A stretch of DNA of 64,000 bases, from positions 1,881,424 through 1,945,423 of the forward strand of contig NZ_CP061300.1 in assembly GCF_018687635.1 (NCBI RefSeq). The letters run 5' to 3'. Shown piece after piece: positions 22,127-34,540 of this stretch. Made by a program: the position numbers and the translations under genes. The notes under the pieces were generated by a model. It searched no databases. It saw nothing but the letters and a program-made list of their open reading frames with translations, and was not told where the DNA came from. The stretch is from Polynucleobacter sp. MWH-Braz-FAM2G. Its GTDB lineage: Bacteria; Pseudomonadota; Gammaproteobacteria; Burkholderiales; Burkholderiaceae. The stretch's first letter is position 1, and the number at the start of each line of letters is the position of its first letter.

Positions 22127-23101
22127 ATGGAATTTTTTCGCATCAAAAAAGATATCCCTTTCATGCGCCATGCTTTGGTGCTTAATGCGATCTCTTTTAT
22201 TACCTTTTTAGCCGCCGTCTTCTTCCTTTGGCATAACGGCCTACACCTCTCCATCGAATTTACTGGTGGCACGGTAATGGAAGTGACTTATCCACAAACT
22301 GCCCCTTTAGACTCAATTCGAGAAAAGGTTGAAAAGTTAGGTTACGCAGATACTCAGATTCAAAATTTTGGTAGCTCACGCGATGTGATGATTCGCCTGC
22401 CGCTACAAAAAGATGCTGAAGGAAAGTTAATCTCTTCTGCCGATCAAAGTAATGCAGTGATGCAAGCGTTAGACCCTGCAAGCTCAGGAGCTAAGCTCCA
22501 GCGAGTGGAGTTTGTAGGTCCACAAGTTGGCCAAGAATTGGCTATCGATGGATTAAAAGCCCTGGTCTTTGTAATCATCGGCATCGTTGTATATCTCTCA
22601 TTTCGCTTTGAGTGGAAGTTTGCGGTTGCCGGCATTATTGCGAATTTGCATGATGTGGTCATCATTTTGGGCTTCTTTGCCTTCTTCCAATGGGAATTTT
22701 CACTTTCCGTTTTGGCGGCAGTACTTGCTGTACTTGGCTACTCAGTCAATGAATCCGTAGTTATCTTTGACCGAATTCGCGAGAATTTCCGTAAATATCG
22801 CAAGATGAATACCCGCGAAATTATTGACAACGCCATCACCAGCACGATTAGTAGAACCGTAATTACTCACGGAAGCACTGAAATGATGGTTTTAGCAATG
22901 TTAATCTTCGGCGGCCCTACACTCTTCTACTTCGCCCTAGCTCTGACTATTGGTATTTTGTTTGGTATTTACTCTTCAGTTTTCGTAGCAGCCGCATTGG
23001 CCATGTGGCTAGGTGTTACACGCGAAGATTTAGTCAAGGGCGAGAGAAAACCAGATGATGACGCCCGCAAAGATGATCCTAATTATGGGGCTCGGGTTTA
23101 A
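22127..23101 (+). CDS. secF: Protein translocase subunit SecF
   Basis: Partner of SecD. It has an N-terminal helix, the periplasmic segment with FTGGTVMEVTY, and a C-terminal block of helices with ANLHDVVIILGFF and LGYSVNESVVIFDRIREN, the SecF signature. The 324-residue length matches E. coli (323). Its stop codon lies in one arm of a hairpin shared with the converging waaA stop. Confidence 0.97.
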   Translation: MEFFRIKKDIPFMRHALVLNAISFITFLAAVFFLWHNGLHLSIEFTGGTVMEVTYPQTAPLDSIREKVEKLGYADTQIQNFGSSRDVMIRLPLQKDAEGKLISSADQSNAVMQALDPASSGAKLQRVEFVGPQVGQELAIDGLKALVFVIIGIVVYLSFRFEWKFAVAGIIANLHDVVIILGFFAFFQWEFSLSVLAAVLAVLGYSVNESVVIFDRIRENFRKYRKMNTREIIDNAITSTISRTVITHGSTEMMVLAMLIFGGPTLFYFALALTIGILFGIYSSVFVAAALAMWLGVTREDLVKGERKPDDDARKDDPNYGARV

Positions 23102-23111
23102 CTAGAAACGT

Positions 23112-23120
<9 letters not shown>
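23097..23120. repeat. Stop-codon hairpin between secF and waaA
   Basis: TTTAACTAGA (23097-23106) and TCTAGTTAAA (23111-23120) are perfect 10-base inverted arms around AACG. The secF TAA lies in the left arm and the waaA TAG in the right. It is AT-rich without a proper T-tract, so if it terminates transcription it does so weakly in either direction. Confidence 0.5.
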
Positions 23121-25930
<2,810 letters not shown>

Positions 25931-25944
25931 CTATACTTGAGCCC

Positions 25945-26559
25945 ATGAAACTAATCGGATCCCTTACTAGCCCATACGTACGCAAAGTACGCATCGTTTT
26001 TAACGAGAAAAAGGTTGATGTTGACCTCGAACTAGAGAATGTCTGGGCTGCAGACACCAAAATTTCCCTAAATAACCCCCTCGGGAAGGTTCCCTGCCTT
26101 ATTTCAGATGATGGAGAGGCTATTTATGACTCTCGCGTCATCGCCGAATATGCTGATGGCCTAAGCCCTGTTGGTAAGCTAATTCCAACAGATAACCGCG
26201 AACGGGCTTCAGTTAAAACCTGGGAAGCCCTAGCCGACGGTGTCATGGATGCCGGAATATTGGCTCGCTTGGAGCGCACCTTACGTCCGGCGGAGCAACA
26301 AAGTCAATCCTGGTATGACCGCCAAATGGGAAAAATTGATGCAGCCCTTCGTCAAATGTCGGAACGGCTTGGTGAAAATGCTTGGTGTCATGGCAATCAA
26401 ATGACATTAGCCGACATTGCCGTTGGTTGCGCAATAGGTTATTTGCTATTCCGCTTCCCTGAAGTGAAATGGCAAATGCAATATCCAAATTTAAATAACT
26501 TGTATCAAAAGTTATTGCAGCGCCCTTCCTTTATTGAAACGGAACCACCTGCAGCGTAG
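25945..26559 (+). CDS. Glutathione S-transferase family protein
   Basis: Two-domain GST fold: an N-terminal thioredoxin-like domain with SLTSPYVRKVRIVFNEKKV and the glutathione-contact segment GKVPCLISDDGEAIYDSRVI, then a helical C-terminal domain with NQMTLADIAVGCAIGYLLFR. It is 204 residues from ATG 25945; an earlier in-frame start at 25894 is not supported. The substrate cannot be predicted. It stands alone, ending at a strong two-way terminator shared with mnmA. Confidence 0.9.
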   Translation: MKLIGSLTSPYVRKVRIVFNEKKVDVDLELENVWAADTKISLNNPLGKVPCLISDDGEAIYDSRVIAEYADGLSPVGKLIPTDNRERASVKTWEALADGVMDAGILARLERTLRPAEQQSQSWYDRQMGKIDAALRQMSERLGENAWCHGNQMTLADIAVGCAIGYLLFRFPEVKWQMQYPNLNNLYQKLLQRPSFIETEPPAA

Positions 26560-26563
26560 TGAT

Positions 26564-26593
26564 AAAAGCCAATCAAAACTGATTGGCTTTTTT
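26564..26593. terminator. Bidirectional terminator between gst and mnmA
   Basis: AAAAGCCAATCA (26564-26575) and TGATTGGCTTTT (26580-26591) make a perfect 12-bp stem with a 4-base loop, flanked by T-runs on both strands. It serves both converging genes. Confidence 0.92.
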
Positions 26594-26596
26594 GTA

Positions 26597-27730
26597 TCAG
26601 ACATCTATAGATGCAACTGATGAGGAAATAATTCCGCCACCAAGACAAATATCTCCGTCATAAAGAACGGCAGATTGCCCAGGTGTTACTGCCCACTGCG
26701 CATCTGGAAAACTTAAGTCAAAACTTAAAACTTCTTCATTCGCGCTAAACGTACATGCTGAATCTGCTTGACGGTAACGCGTCTTGGCTGAATAGTTCCC
26801 AGGTGTTGGCGCTACGCCAGAGATCCAACTTGCATCCATTGCAGAAAGCCTGTGAGCCAATAGCCATGAGTGTTCGTGGCCTTGTGCTACATAGAGCGTG
26901 TTATTAGGAACGTCCTTGCGTGCCACGTACCAAGCATCGCCATTGCCATCTTGACTACCACCCAAACCAATCCCCTTGCGTTGACCCAAGGTAAAAAATG
27001 CCAACCCCATATGCTCACCAACAGTCTTTCCCTCTGTCGTTTTAATCGGGCCTGGAACTCGTGGTAGATAGCGATTTAAAAATTCTCTAAAAGGACGCTC
27101 ACCAATAAAACAAATGCCAGTGGAGTCCTTCTTTTTTGCATTATGTAAGCCAATTTTTTCGGCAATTTTTCTGACTTCCGTTTTTGGAATTTCACCAAGT
27201 GGAAACATGACGTTCGCTAATTGTTGCTGCGTTAAGCGGTGCAAGAAATAACTTTGATCTTTACTAACATCAACAGCTTTCAATAACTGCACTTTGCCAC
27301 CCTGATGTCTTACACGTGCATAGTGGCCCGTAGCAATAGCGTCTGCCCCTAGGCTCATAGCATGATCGAGGAAAGCCTTAAATTTGATTTCAGCATTACA
27401 TAAAACATCTGGGTTAGGCGTTCGCCCAGCGGCGTATTCACGCAAAAAATCAGCAAATACGCGTTCACGGTATTCAGCAGCAAAATTAACTGCCTCAACA
27501 TCAATTCCGATCATATCGGCTACCGAAACTACGTCTAACCAGTCCTGACGCGCCGAACAGTACTCGTCATTGTCGTCATCCTCCCAATTCTTCATAAAAA
27601 GGCCAACCACTTCAAAACCCTGCTGCTTAAGCATCCAGGCTGCAACAGACGAATCTACCCCACCAGACATGCCAATAACGACTTTTTTGGCCTGGGAGGG
27701 TGGGTTTGAGGAAGAATTGAGCGAAGTCAT
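26597..27730 (-). CDS. mnmA: tRNA 2-thiouridylase MnmA
   Basis: Thiolates U34 of Glu, Gln and Lys tRNAs. P-loop [17 protein letters not shown] at the N-terminus; catalytic cysteines in [13 protein letters not shown] and [28 protein letters not shown] in the last domain. ATG 27730 gives 377 codons, close to E. coli (368). The frame is open back to 27820, but that extension would consume the region shared with the divergent pntA promoter and has no family counterpart. Confidence 0.94.
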   Translation of the reverse strand: MTSLNSSSNPPSQAKKVVIGMSGGVDSSVAAWMLKQQGFEVVGLFMKNWEDDDNDEYCSARQDWLDVVSVADMIGIDVEAVNFAAEYRERVFADFLREYAAGRTPNPDVLCNAEIKFKAFLDHAMSLGADAIATGHYARVRHQGGKVQLLKAVDVSKDQSYFLHRLTQQQLANVMFPLGEIPKTEVRKIAEKIGLHNAKKKDSTGICFIGERPFREFLNRYLPRVPGPIKTTEGKTVGEHMGLAFFTLGQRKGIGLGGSQDGNGDAWYVARKDVPNNTLYVAQGHEHSWLLAHRLSAMDASWISGVAPTPGNYSAKTRYRQADSACTFSANEEVLSFDLSFPDAQWAVTPGQSAVLYDGDICLGGGIISSSVASIDV

Positions 27731-27838
27731 CAAAAAATGCGAAAATCCAATATAAGCTGTTAAGCCATATTGTAGAAGTCTTAGCCCGTATTCACAGGAT
27801 TTAGGGCAAAAACCAAGCATGCGGACGTAGGGGTAAGT

Positions 27839-27862
27839 AGATAGGTGTAAAAACGCCTATCT
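27839..27862 (+). promoter_or_regulatory. Leader hairpin upstream of the transhydrogenase operon
   Basis: AGATAGGTGT (27839-27848) pairs with ACGCCTATCT (27853-27862) over 10 positions with one G-T pair and an AAAA loop. A T-rich stretch (TTTTTT around 27874) follows, then the ribosome site GGAGA and the pntAA ATG at 27907. It could be a weak attenuator or a 5' UTR stem, or terminate upstream transcripts. No known riboswitch was recognised. Confidence 0.45.
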
Positions 27863-27906
27863 AATTAAAATAGATTTTTTATAAATTTTGCTTTTGGAGA
27901 CATGCC

Positions 27907-29037
27907 ATGCGCATAGGAGTGCCACTGGAAACAAGGCCTGGGGAAACTCGAGTAGCCGCCACACCAGAAACCGTAAAAAAATTCATTGGACAAGGTCATA
28001 CTGTTGTCATCCAGAAGGATGCTGGGGTAAAAGCTAGCCAACCTGATTCGGCCTATGAAGCTGTAGGCGCAACTATTGGTAGCGCATCTGATGCATTCGG
28101 CGCGGAAATTGTTCTCAAAGTACGCGCCCCCGAAGCAGCTGAATTGCAGCAGATTAAATCTGGTTCTGTGCTTCTAGGTATGCTCGACCCATTTGATAAC
28201 GACATGATTGCAGCCATGGCAGCACAAGGTATTACTGCATTCTCCTTAGAAGCTGCTCCACGTACAACTCGCGCCCAAAGCATGGACGTTTTATCCTCGC
28301 AAGCAAATATTGCTGGCTACAAAGCAGTCATGGTTGCCGCTAATGAGTACCAACGTTTTATGCCAATGCTCATGACTGCTGCAGGAACTGTTAAAGCAGC
28401 TCGTGTACTCATCTTGGGTGCTGGCGTTGCTGGTTTACAGGCAATTGCAACCGCAAAACGTCTTGGTGCTGTGATTGAGGCATCAGATGTACGTCCTGCC
28501 GCTAAAGAACAAATCGAATCATTGGGCGCCAAATTTGTCGATGTTCCTTACGAAACTGATGAAGAGCGTGAGATCGCTCAGGGCGTAGGCGGTTATGCTC
28601 GCCCGATGCCTGAAGCATGGATGAAGCGCCAAGCTGCTTTGGTTGCTGAACGCGCTCAACAGGCTGATATTGTGATTACTACTGCATTGATTCCTGGACG
28701 TAAACCTCCAGTCTTGTTGCATAGCGATACCGTTGCCAATATGAAACCTGGCTCTGTAGTGATTGACTTGGCTGCAGGCAAAGGCGATAACGGTTCAGGC
28801 AATTGTCCACTGACGCAGGCAGATAAAGTGATCGATGTGAATGGCGTAAAAATTGTGGGCTATACAAACTTAGCTAGCATGGTTGGTGCAGATGCATCTG
28901 CACTCTACGCACGTAACTTACTTGATTTCATGAAGCTCATTGTGGACAAAGAAGCTAAGCTGGTAATTCCAAACGATGACGATATCGTTACAGCTTGCTT
29001 AATGTGTCGCGATGGCCAAGCTATCCGCAAAAACTAA
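27907..29037 (+). CDS. pntAA: NAD(P) transhydrogenase subunit alpha, part 1 (NAD-binding domain)
   Basis: Soluble NAD(H)-binding domain I of the proton-translocating transhydrogenase that makes NADPH from NADH. The 376 residues show the alanine dehydrogenase/PNT fold: MRIGVPLETRPGETRVAATP, VLILGAGVAGLQAIATAKRL and SVVIDLAAGKGDNGSGNCPL. In E. coli this is fused to the membrane domain; here it is a separate gene 24 bases ahead of pntAB, the split arrangement common in alpha- and betaproteobacteria. Confidence 0.95.
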   Translation: MRIGVPLETRPGETRVAATPETVKKFIGQGHTVVIQKDAGVKASQPDSAYEAVGATIGSASDAFGAEIVLKVRAPEAAELQQIKSGSVLLGMLDPFDNDMIAAMAAQGITAFSLEAAPRTTRAQSMDVLSSQANIAGYKAVMVAANEYQRFMPMLMTAAGTVKAARVLILGAGVAGLQAIATAKRLGAVIEASDVRPAAKEQIESLGAKFVDVPYETDEEREIAQGVGGYARPMPEAWMKRQAALVAERAQQADIVITTALIPGRKPPVLLHSDTVANMKPGSVVIDLAAGKGDNGSGNCPLTQADKVIDVNGVKIVGYTNLASMVGADASALYARNLLDFMKLIVDKEAKLVIPNDDDIVTACLMCRDGQAIRKN

Positions 29038-29061
29038 AAGCAAAAATACTAAGGAAACATT

Positions 29062-29400
29062 ATGGATCTCGCTGCCTTTCAAAGCATCCTCACCGTTCAA
29101 AACATCACCGTATTCGTATTAGCCATTTTTGTTGGTTATCACGTTGTTTGGAACGTTACTCCCGCATTGCATACTCCCCTCATGGCGGTGACTAATGCCA
29201 TTTCAGGCATCATCATCGTTGGTGCATTGCTACAAACTGAAGTTATCGGTGGCGATGAAATCACACTCACTAGCATCATTGGTGCTATTGCAGTGTTTCT
29301 CGCATCTATCAATATTTTTGGTGGCTTTATGGTCACCCGTCGCATGCTTGAAATGTTCAAGAAAAAAGCCCCAAAAGCTGATGCGGCTGGAACTAAATAA
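29062..29400 (+). CDS. pntAB: NAD(P) transhydrogenase subunit alpha, part 2 (membrane domain)
   Basis: A 112-residue membrane protein of three or four helices corresponding to the C-terminal membrane part of E. coli Pnt[22 protein letters not shown] and [15 protein letters not shown] are characteristic. It ends in a lysine-rich cytoplasmic tail. It is the middle gene of the three-gene operon. Confidence 0.94.
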   Translation: MDLAAFQSILTVQNITVFVLAIFVGYHVVWNVTPALHTPLMAVTNAISGIIIVGALLQTEVIGGDEITLTSIIGAIAVFLASINIFGGFMVTRRMLEMFKKKAPKADAAGTK

Positions 29401-29433
29401 ATCTAGAACAAGACCTATAAAGAGACCAAAACT

Positions 29434-30801
29434 ATGTCAAACATAACCGCTATTTCTTATCTCATTTCATCGGTGTTGTTCATCCTCGCTTTGCGTGGCC
29501 TATCTTCACCAACCACTTCACGCCAAGGCAATACCTTCGGCATGATTGGCATGTTGTTAGCAGTCATTACCACCTTCTTTATTCCCGACTTCAAGCCAGT
29601 GATCTCTCTAATTGGGGTTGCTATTGTGGGTGGCGCGATCATCGGAACGATTGCTGCTAAGCGCGTTCAAATGACTAAGATGCCTGAGTTGGTTGCATTG
29701 ATGCACTCATTTGTTGGTTTGTCAGCAGTATTAATTGCAATTGCTGCAGTATTCAATCCAGCACATGCCCATACCGGCGCACAAAAGATCGAACTCTTCA
29801 TTGGCGCATTTATTGGTGCGATTACTTTCACCGCATCTGTAATTGCGTTCGGCAAGTTGTCAGGCAAAGTTAGCGGTAAGCCAGTTAGCTTTTCTGGTCA
29901 ACACTTGCTCAACCTGATTTTGGCTGTATCAATGGTAGGAGCTGGTATTGCTTACTACATGACAGATAGCCATGCAGCCTTCTTGGGTATGTGCGCAATT
30001 GCATTGGTGTTAGGTGTGACATTAATCATTCCTATCGGCGGTGCCGATATGCCTGTAGTTGTGTCGATGCTTAATAGCTATTCCGGTTGGGCGGCAGCAG
30101 GAATTGGTTTCACACTAAATAACCCAGTATTGATCATTGCTGGTGCTTGCGTAGGCTCATCTGGCGCCATCCTCTCATACATTATGTGTAAGGCGATGAA
30201 TCGCTCTATTCTGGCTGTACTTCTCGGTGGTTTCGGTGCCGAAGCAGCGGCAGGCGGTGGCGATGATGGTGGCCCCAAGAATTACAAAACAGGCTCACCT
30301 GAAGACGCAGCTTTCCTCATGGAAAATGCCGATACAGTGATCATTGTTCCTGGTTATGGCTTAGCAGTGGCACGCGCTCAACACGCATTGAAAGAATTGA
30401 CTGAGAAGTTGACGCATCATGGCGTCACTGTGAAATATGCCATCCACCCAGTGGCTGGTCGTATGCCTGGTCATATGAACGTACTCTTGGCTGAAGCGGA
30501 AGTTCCATACGATCAAGTATTTGAAATGGAAGATATCAACAGTGATTTTGGTCAGGCTGATGTAGTTTTAGTGCTTGGCGCCAATGACGTGGTGAATCCT
30601 GCTGCACGCACACCAGGTAGTCCAATTTTTGGAATGCCAATCTTGGAAGCATTTAAAGCAAAAACAATTATTGTTAATAAGCGCTCTATGGCAGCTGGTT
30701 ATGCTGGCTTAGATAACGAACTCTTCTATATGGATAAAACCATGATGGTCTTCGGCGATGCAAAGAAGGTCGTAGAGGATATGGTCAAGGCTGTTGAGTA
30801 A
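29434..30801 (+). CDS. pntB: NAD(P) transhydrogenase subunit beta
   Basis: Membrane domain of about nine helices (residues 1-260) plus the NADP-binding domain III, which begins near VIIVPGYGLAVARAQHAL and contains HPVAGRMPGHMNVLLAEA and the conserved VLGANDVVNPAA. The 455-residue length matches E. coli PntB (462). Last gene of the operon, ended by a strong terminator. Confidence 0.96.
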   Translation: MSNITAISYLISSVLFILALRGLSSPTTSRQGNTFGMIGMLLAVITTFFIPDFKPVISLIGVAIVGGAIIGTIAAKRVQMTKMPELVALMHSFVGLSAVLIAIAAVFNPAHAHTGAQKIELFIGAFIGAITFTASVIAFGKLSGKVSGKPVSFSGQHLLNLILAVSMVGAGIAYYMTDSHAAFLGMCAIALVLGVTLIIPIGGADMPVVVSMLNSYSGWAAAGIGFTLNNPVLIIAGACVGSSGAILSYIMCKAMNRSILAVLLGGFGAEAAAGGGDDGGPKNYKTGSPEDAAFLMENADTVIIVPGYGLAVARAQHALKELTEKLTHHGVTVKYAIHPVAGRMPGHMNVLLAEAEVPYDQVFEMEDINSDFGQADVVLVLGANDVVNPAARTPGSPIFGMPILEAFKAKTIIVNKRSMAAGYAGLDNELFYMDKTMMVFGDAKKVVEDMVKAVE

Positions 30802-30804
30802 TTC

Positions 30805-30836
30805 AAATAAGGCCCTACTTTGTAGGGCCTTATTTT
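30805..30836 (+). terminator. Terminator of the pnt operon
   Basis: AAATAAGGCCCTAC (30805-30818) and GTAGGGCCTTATTT (30822-30835) form a perfect 14-bp stem with a three-base loop, ending in a T-run. Confidence 0.93.
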
Positions 30837-30892
30837 AATATCACCCTAAAAATAATTCATATTCCCCAATAAGGGGTATTAGGCTGGTAAAT

Positions 30893-30922
30893 CATATTAA
30901 TCACCCCCTTGGGATTAATATG
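30893..30922. repeat. Long inverted repeat upstream of the HD-GYP gene
   Basis: CATATTAATC (30893-30902) and GATTAATATG (30913-30922) are perfect 10-base arms separated by ACCCCCTTGG, ending 30 bases before the ATG of the HD-GYP gene. A smaller CCCC-AATAA-GGGG hairpin lies at 30864-30876. The geometry (10-base arms, 10-base spacer) fits a dimeric regulator operator or an mRNA leader stem. There is no T-tract. The cognate factor is unknown. Confidence 0.5.
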
Positions 30923-30952
30923 AGCTGTACTCTTAGATAAGTTTCACATCCC

Positions 30953-32161
30953 ATGACCCCCGAATTTATTAGTCAATTTAAAGAAGATAAAAGAGTGTGG
31001 GCTTTGGCAGCATACGTCAACGCCTCTCGTGTTCTTATTCGCGCAAAATCCATAGATGAATTAATAAGCGGTGTTTGCGAAGGAATTACGAACCAGCCTC
31101 CCTATGTTCTGGCCTGTGTAGGTCTTTTTGAAGAACCTCCGAGCAAAACCATCAAGATTGTTGGTAAAGCAGGTAGCGCTCATAAGTATGCAGAAGGTCT
31201 ATCTTTAAGCTGGGATGAAAATGATGCGCTCGGCCAAGGACCAACGGGCATTTCAATTCGAGAACGTAGACCTATCATCCTAAGTGACTCTGAGTCAGCA
31301 ACAAACTATGGTGCATGGGTTAAAAGGGCGAGAGATAACGGCATTAGAAGCAGTATTTCAATTCCACTATATGAGGAAAATACCCCTCAAGGAATATTCA
31401 TCGTCTACGCAAGCAAACCAAACACTTTTGGCGAAGCTGAAACTAAATTATTTGAGGTTCTTGCAGAAGAGCTCTCTTATGGAATCAATAATTTAAAACA
31501 ACAAGAAAAACTACGAGAGGAAACTCTCTCAAAGGTCAAACTTCAAGAAGCGCTTTTAAATTCCTTTCAACTAGCAATATCAGCAATTGCTACCACTCTC
31601 GAGCTACGAGACCCATACACAGCTGGTCACCAAAAAAGGGTTGCTGATATTGCAGTAGAAATTTCAAAAGAACTCGGGCTCGCCCACGAAACAATACAAA
31701 GTGTCAAATTGGCTGCTTTAGTTCACGATATTGGAAAAATATCCGTACCCATTGAGTACTTGACTAAACCAACCAAGTTAAGTGCTCTTGAGTTTGCTGT
31801 AATCAAAGAGCATGTAGAAAAAAGCTATGAGATATTAAAAGACATACCTTTTCCCCTTCCAATTGCCACCATTGTTAGACAACATCATGAAAGAGTAGAT
31901 GGCTCGGGCTATCCTTTTGGCCTCAAGAATAATGAGATTTTGCTCGAGGCTAAGATTCTAGCGGTAGCTGATGTCATTGAATCTATGGCAACAGATCGAC
32001 CCTATCGATTTGCTGTTGGGCTAGAAAAATCGATTTCTGAGATTCTCAATAAATCAGGCACTTTGTATGATCCTGATGTAGTAAATGCTGTTAAATCACT
32101 TCATGAGAGAGGTGTATTTAAGGCCCTAAGCGCGCATCCGCGAACGGGACTTGAGAATTAA
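30953..32161 (+). CDS. GAF-HD-GYP cyclic-di-GMP phosphodiesterase
   Basis: A 402-residue cytoplasmic protein without membrane helices. Residues about 20-180 look like a GAF sensor domain; residues 205-390 are an HD-GYP domain with His226 (AGHQKR), HDIGK at 258-262, HH at 311-312 and DGSGYP at 316-321. With all metal ligands and the GYP motif present it should hydrolyse c-di-GMP to GMP in response to a small ligand bound by GAF. It is monocistronic, with its own leader inverted repeats and a terminator shared with groEL. The ligand and target process are unknown. Confidence 0.9.
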   Translation: MTPEFISQFKEDKRVWALAAYVNASRVLIRAKSIDELISGVCEGITNQPPYVLACVGLFEEPPSKTIKIVGKAGSAHKYAEGLSLSWDENDALGQGPTGISIRERRPIILSDSESATNYGAWVKRARDNGIRSSISIPLYEENTPQGIFIVYASKPNTFGEAETKLFEVLAEELSYGINNLKQQEKLREETLSKVKLQEALLNSFQLAISAIATTLELRDPYTAGHQKRVADIAVEISKELGLAHETIQSVKLAALVHDIGKISVPIEYLTKPTKLSALEFAVIKEHVEKSYEILKDIPFPLPIATIVRQHHERVDGSGYPFGLKNNEILLEAKILAVADVIESMATDRPYRFAVGLEKSISEILNKSGTLYDPDVVNAVKSLHERGVFKALSAHPRTGLEN

Positions 32162-32185
32162 TTAAAGTGTATATAAATATAAATG

Positions 32186-32218
32186 AAAAACGCCTGGTCT
32201 TTTGAACCAGGCGTTTTT
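32186..32218. terminator. Bidirectional terminator between the HD-GYP gene and groEL
   Basis: AAAAACGCCTGGT (32186-32198) and ACCAGGCGTTTTT (32206-32218) form a perfect 13-bp stem with a 7-base loop and T-runs on both strands, placed between two converging genes. Confidence 0.93.
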
Positions 32219-32252
32219 GTTTCTACAGCAAAATTGCTAAGAGCTAGGGCTA

Positions 32253-33920
<1,668 letters not shown>

Positions 33921-33933
33921 TTAAATACCGAAA

Positions 33934-34224
33934 TTACTTCTGTACAACAGCCATGATGTCGTCTTCACGCATCACGATGAGTTCTTCACTGTCAACTTTT
34001 ACTGTTTGGCCTGCATATTTGCCAAATAAAACGCGATCGCCCACTTTGACGTCTGGTGCGTTTAATTTGCCGCTGTCATCGCGCTTGCCTGGGCCTACTG
34101 CCAATACTTCACCTTGATCAGGCTTTTCTGCAGCAGCGTCAGGAATAATGATTCCGGAAGCAGTTTTTGATTCTTGATCTAAACGCTTGATGATTACGCG
34201 ATCATGTAAGGGACGCAAATTCAT
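33934..34224 (-). CDS. groES: Co-chaperonin GroES
   Basis: The 96-residue lid of Gro[16 protein letters not shown] at the start, the mobile loop around [13 protein letters not shown] and [15 protein letters not shown]. The ribosome site GGAG precedes the ATG. First gene of groESL; its leader of about 110 bases runs back to a CIRCE element. Confidence 0.99.
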   Translation of the reverse strand: MNLRPLHDRVIIKRLDQESKTASGIIIPDAAAEKPDQGEVLAVGPGKRDDSGKLNAPDVKVGDRVLFGKYAGQTVKVDSEELIVMREDDIMAVVQK

Positions 34225-34333
34225 CTCTTCTCCTATGTTAGTAAGTGTTAACTAATTAAATAAACTATATAAATCAATGCTTTAAAATCTCAATACCTGC
34301 AAGTCAGTAGTGATTTATGAATAAATCACCCTT

Positions 34334-34360
34334 TTAGCACTCGCTGATAGGGAGTGCTGA
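34334..34360. promoter_or_regulatory. CIRCE operator (HrcA site) of groESL
   Basis: TTAGCACTC (34334-34342), nine bases, then GAGTGCTGA (34352-34360). The CIRCE consensus is TTAGCACTC-N9-GAGTGCTAA, so there is one mismatch. The HrcA repressor binds this element and is released by heat. It begins at the last base of the -10 box read on the minus strand, covering the expected transcription start. Confidence 0.95.
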
Positions 34361-34389
34361 TTATATAGGTGTGATTCCCACTATTTCAA
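34360..34389 (-). promoter_or_regulatory. Sigma-70-type promoter of groESL
   Basis: On the minus strand TTGAAA (34389-34384), an 18-base spacer and a perfect TATAAT (34365-34360) stand immediately before CIRCE. This points to housekeeping-sigma transcription under HrcA repression rather than a heat-shock sigma-32 promoter (no CTTGAA/CCCCAT pair seen here). Confidence 0.75.
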
Positions 34390-34448
34390 GGGCATATCAC
34401 CATAAATTCTTTAAGGATTAAGCCCCTAGATATACTGTGGACAGGCTG

Positions 34449-34464
34449 GTAGGTCATTTCCTAC
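34449..34464. promoter_or_regulatory. Inverted repeat before the Bvg-like cassette, possible BvgA-type site
   Basis: GTAGG-TCATTT-CCTAC. It can be read as two abutting inverted heptads, TAGGTCA and TTTCCTA. The second matches the Bordetella BvgA heptad (T/A)(T/A)TC(C/T)TA as recalled; the first matches it at 5 of 7 reversed positions. It lies about 77 bases before the first gene of the cassette, in the 316-base gap between groES and that gene. A TATACT at 34431-34436 upstream could be a -10, but no good -35 goes with it. Autoregulation is inference. Confidence 0.35.
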
Positions 34465-34540
34465 AGATAAATAAGCCTAAAGCCCTTACCCCTCCAATTC
34501 GTCCTGCCTAGACTGGATAGTCACCGATTGGAGAATGCTG

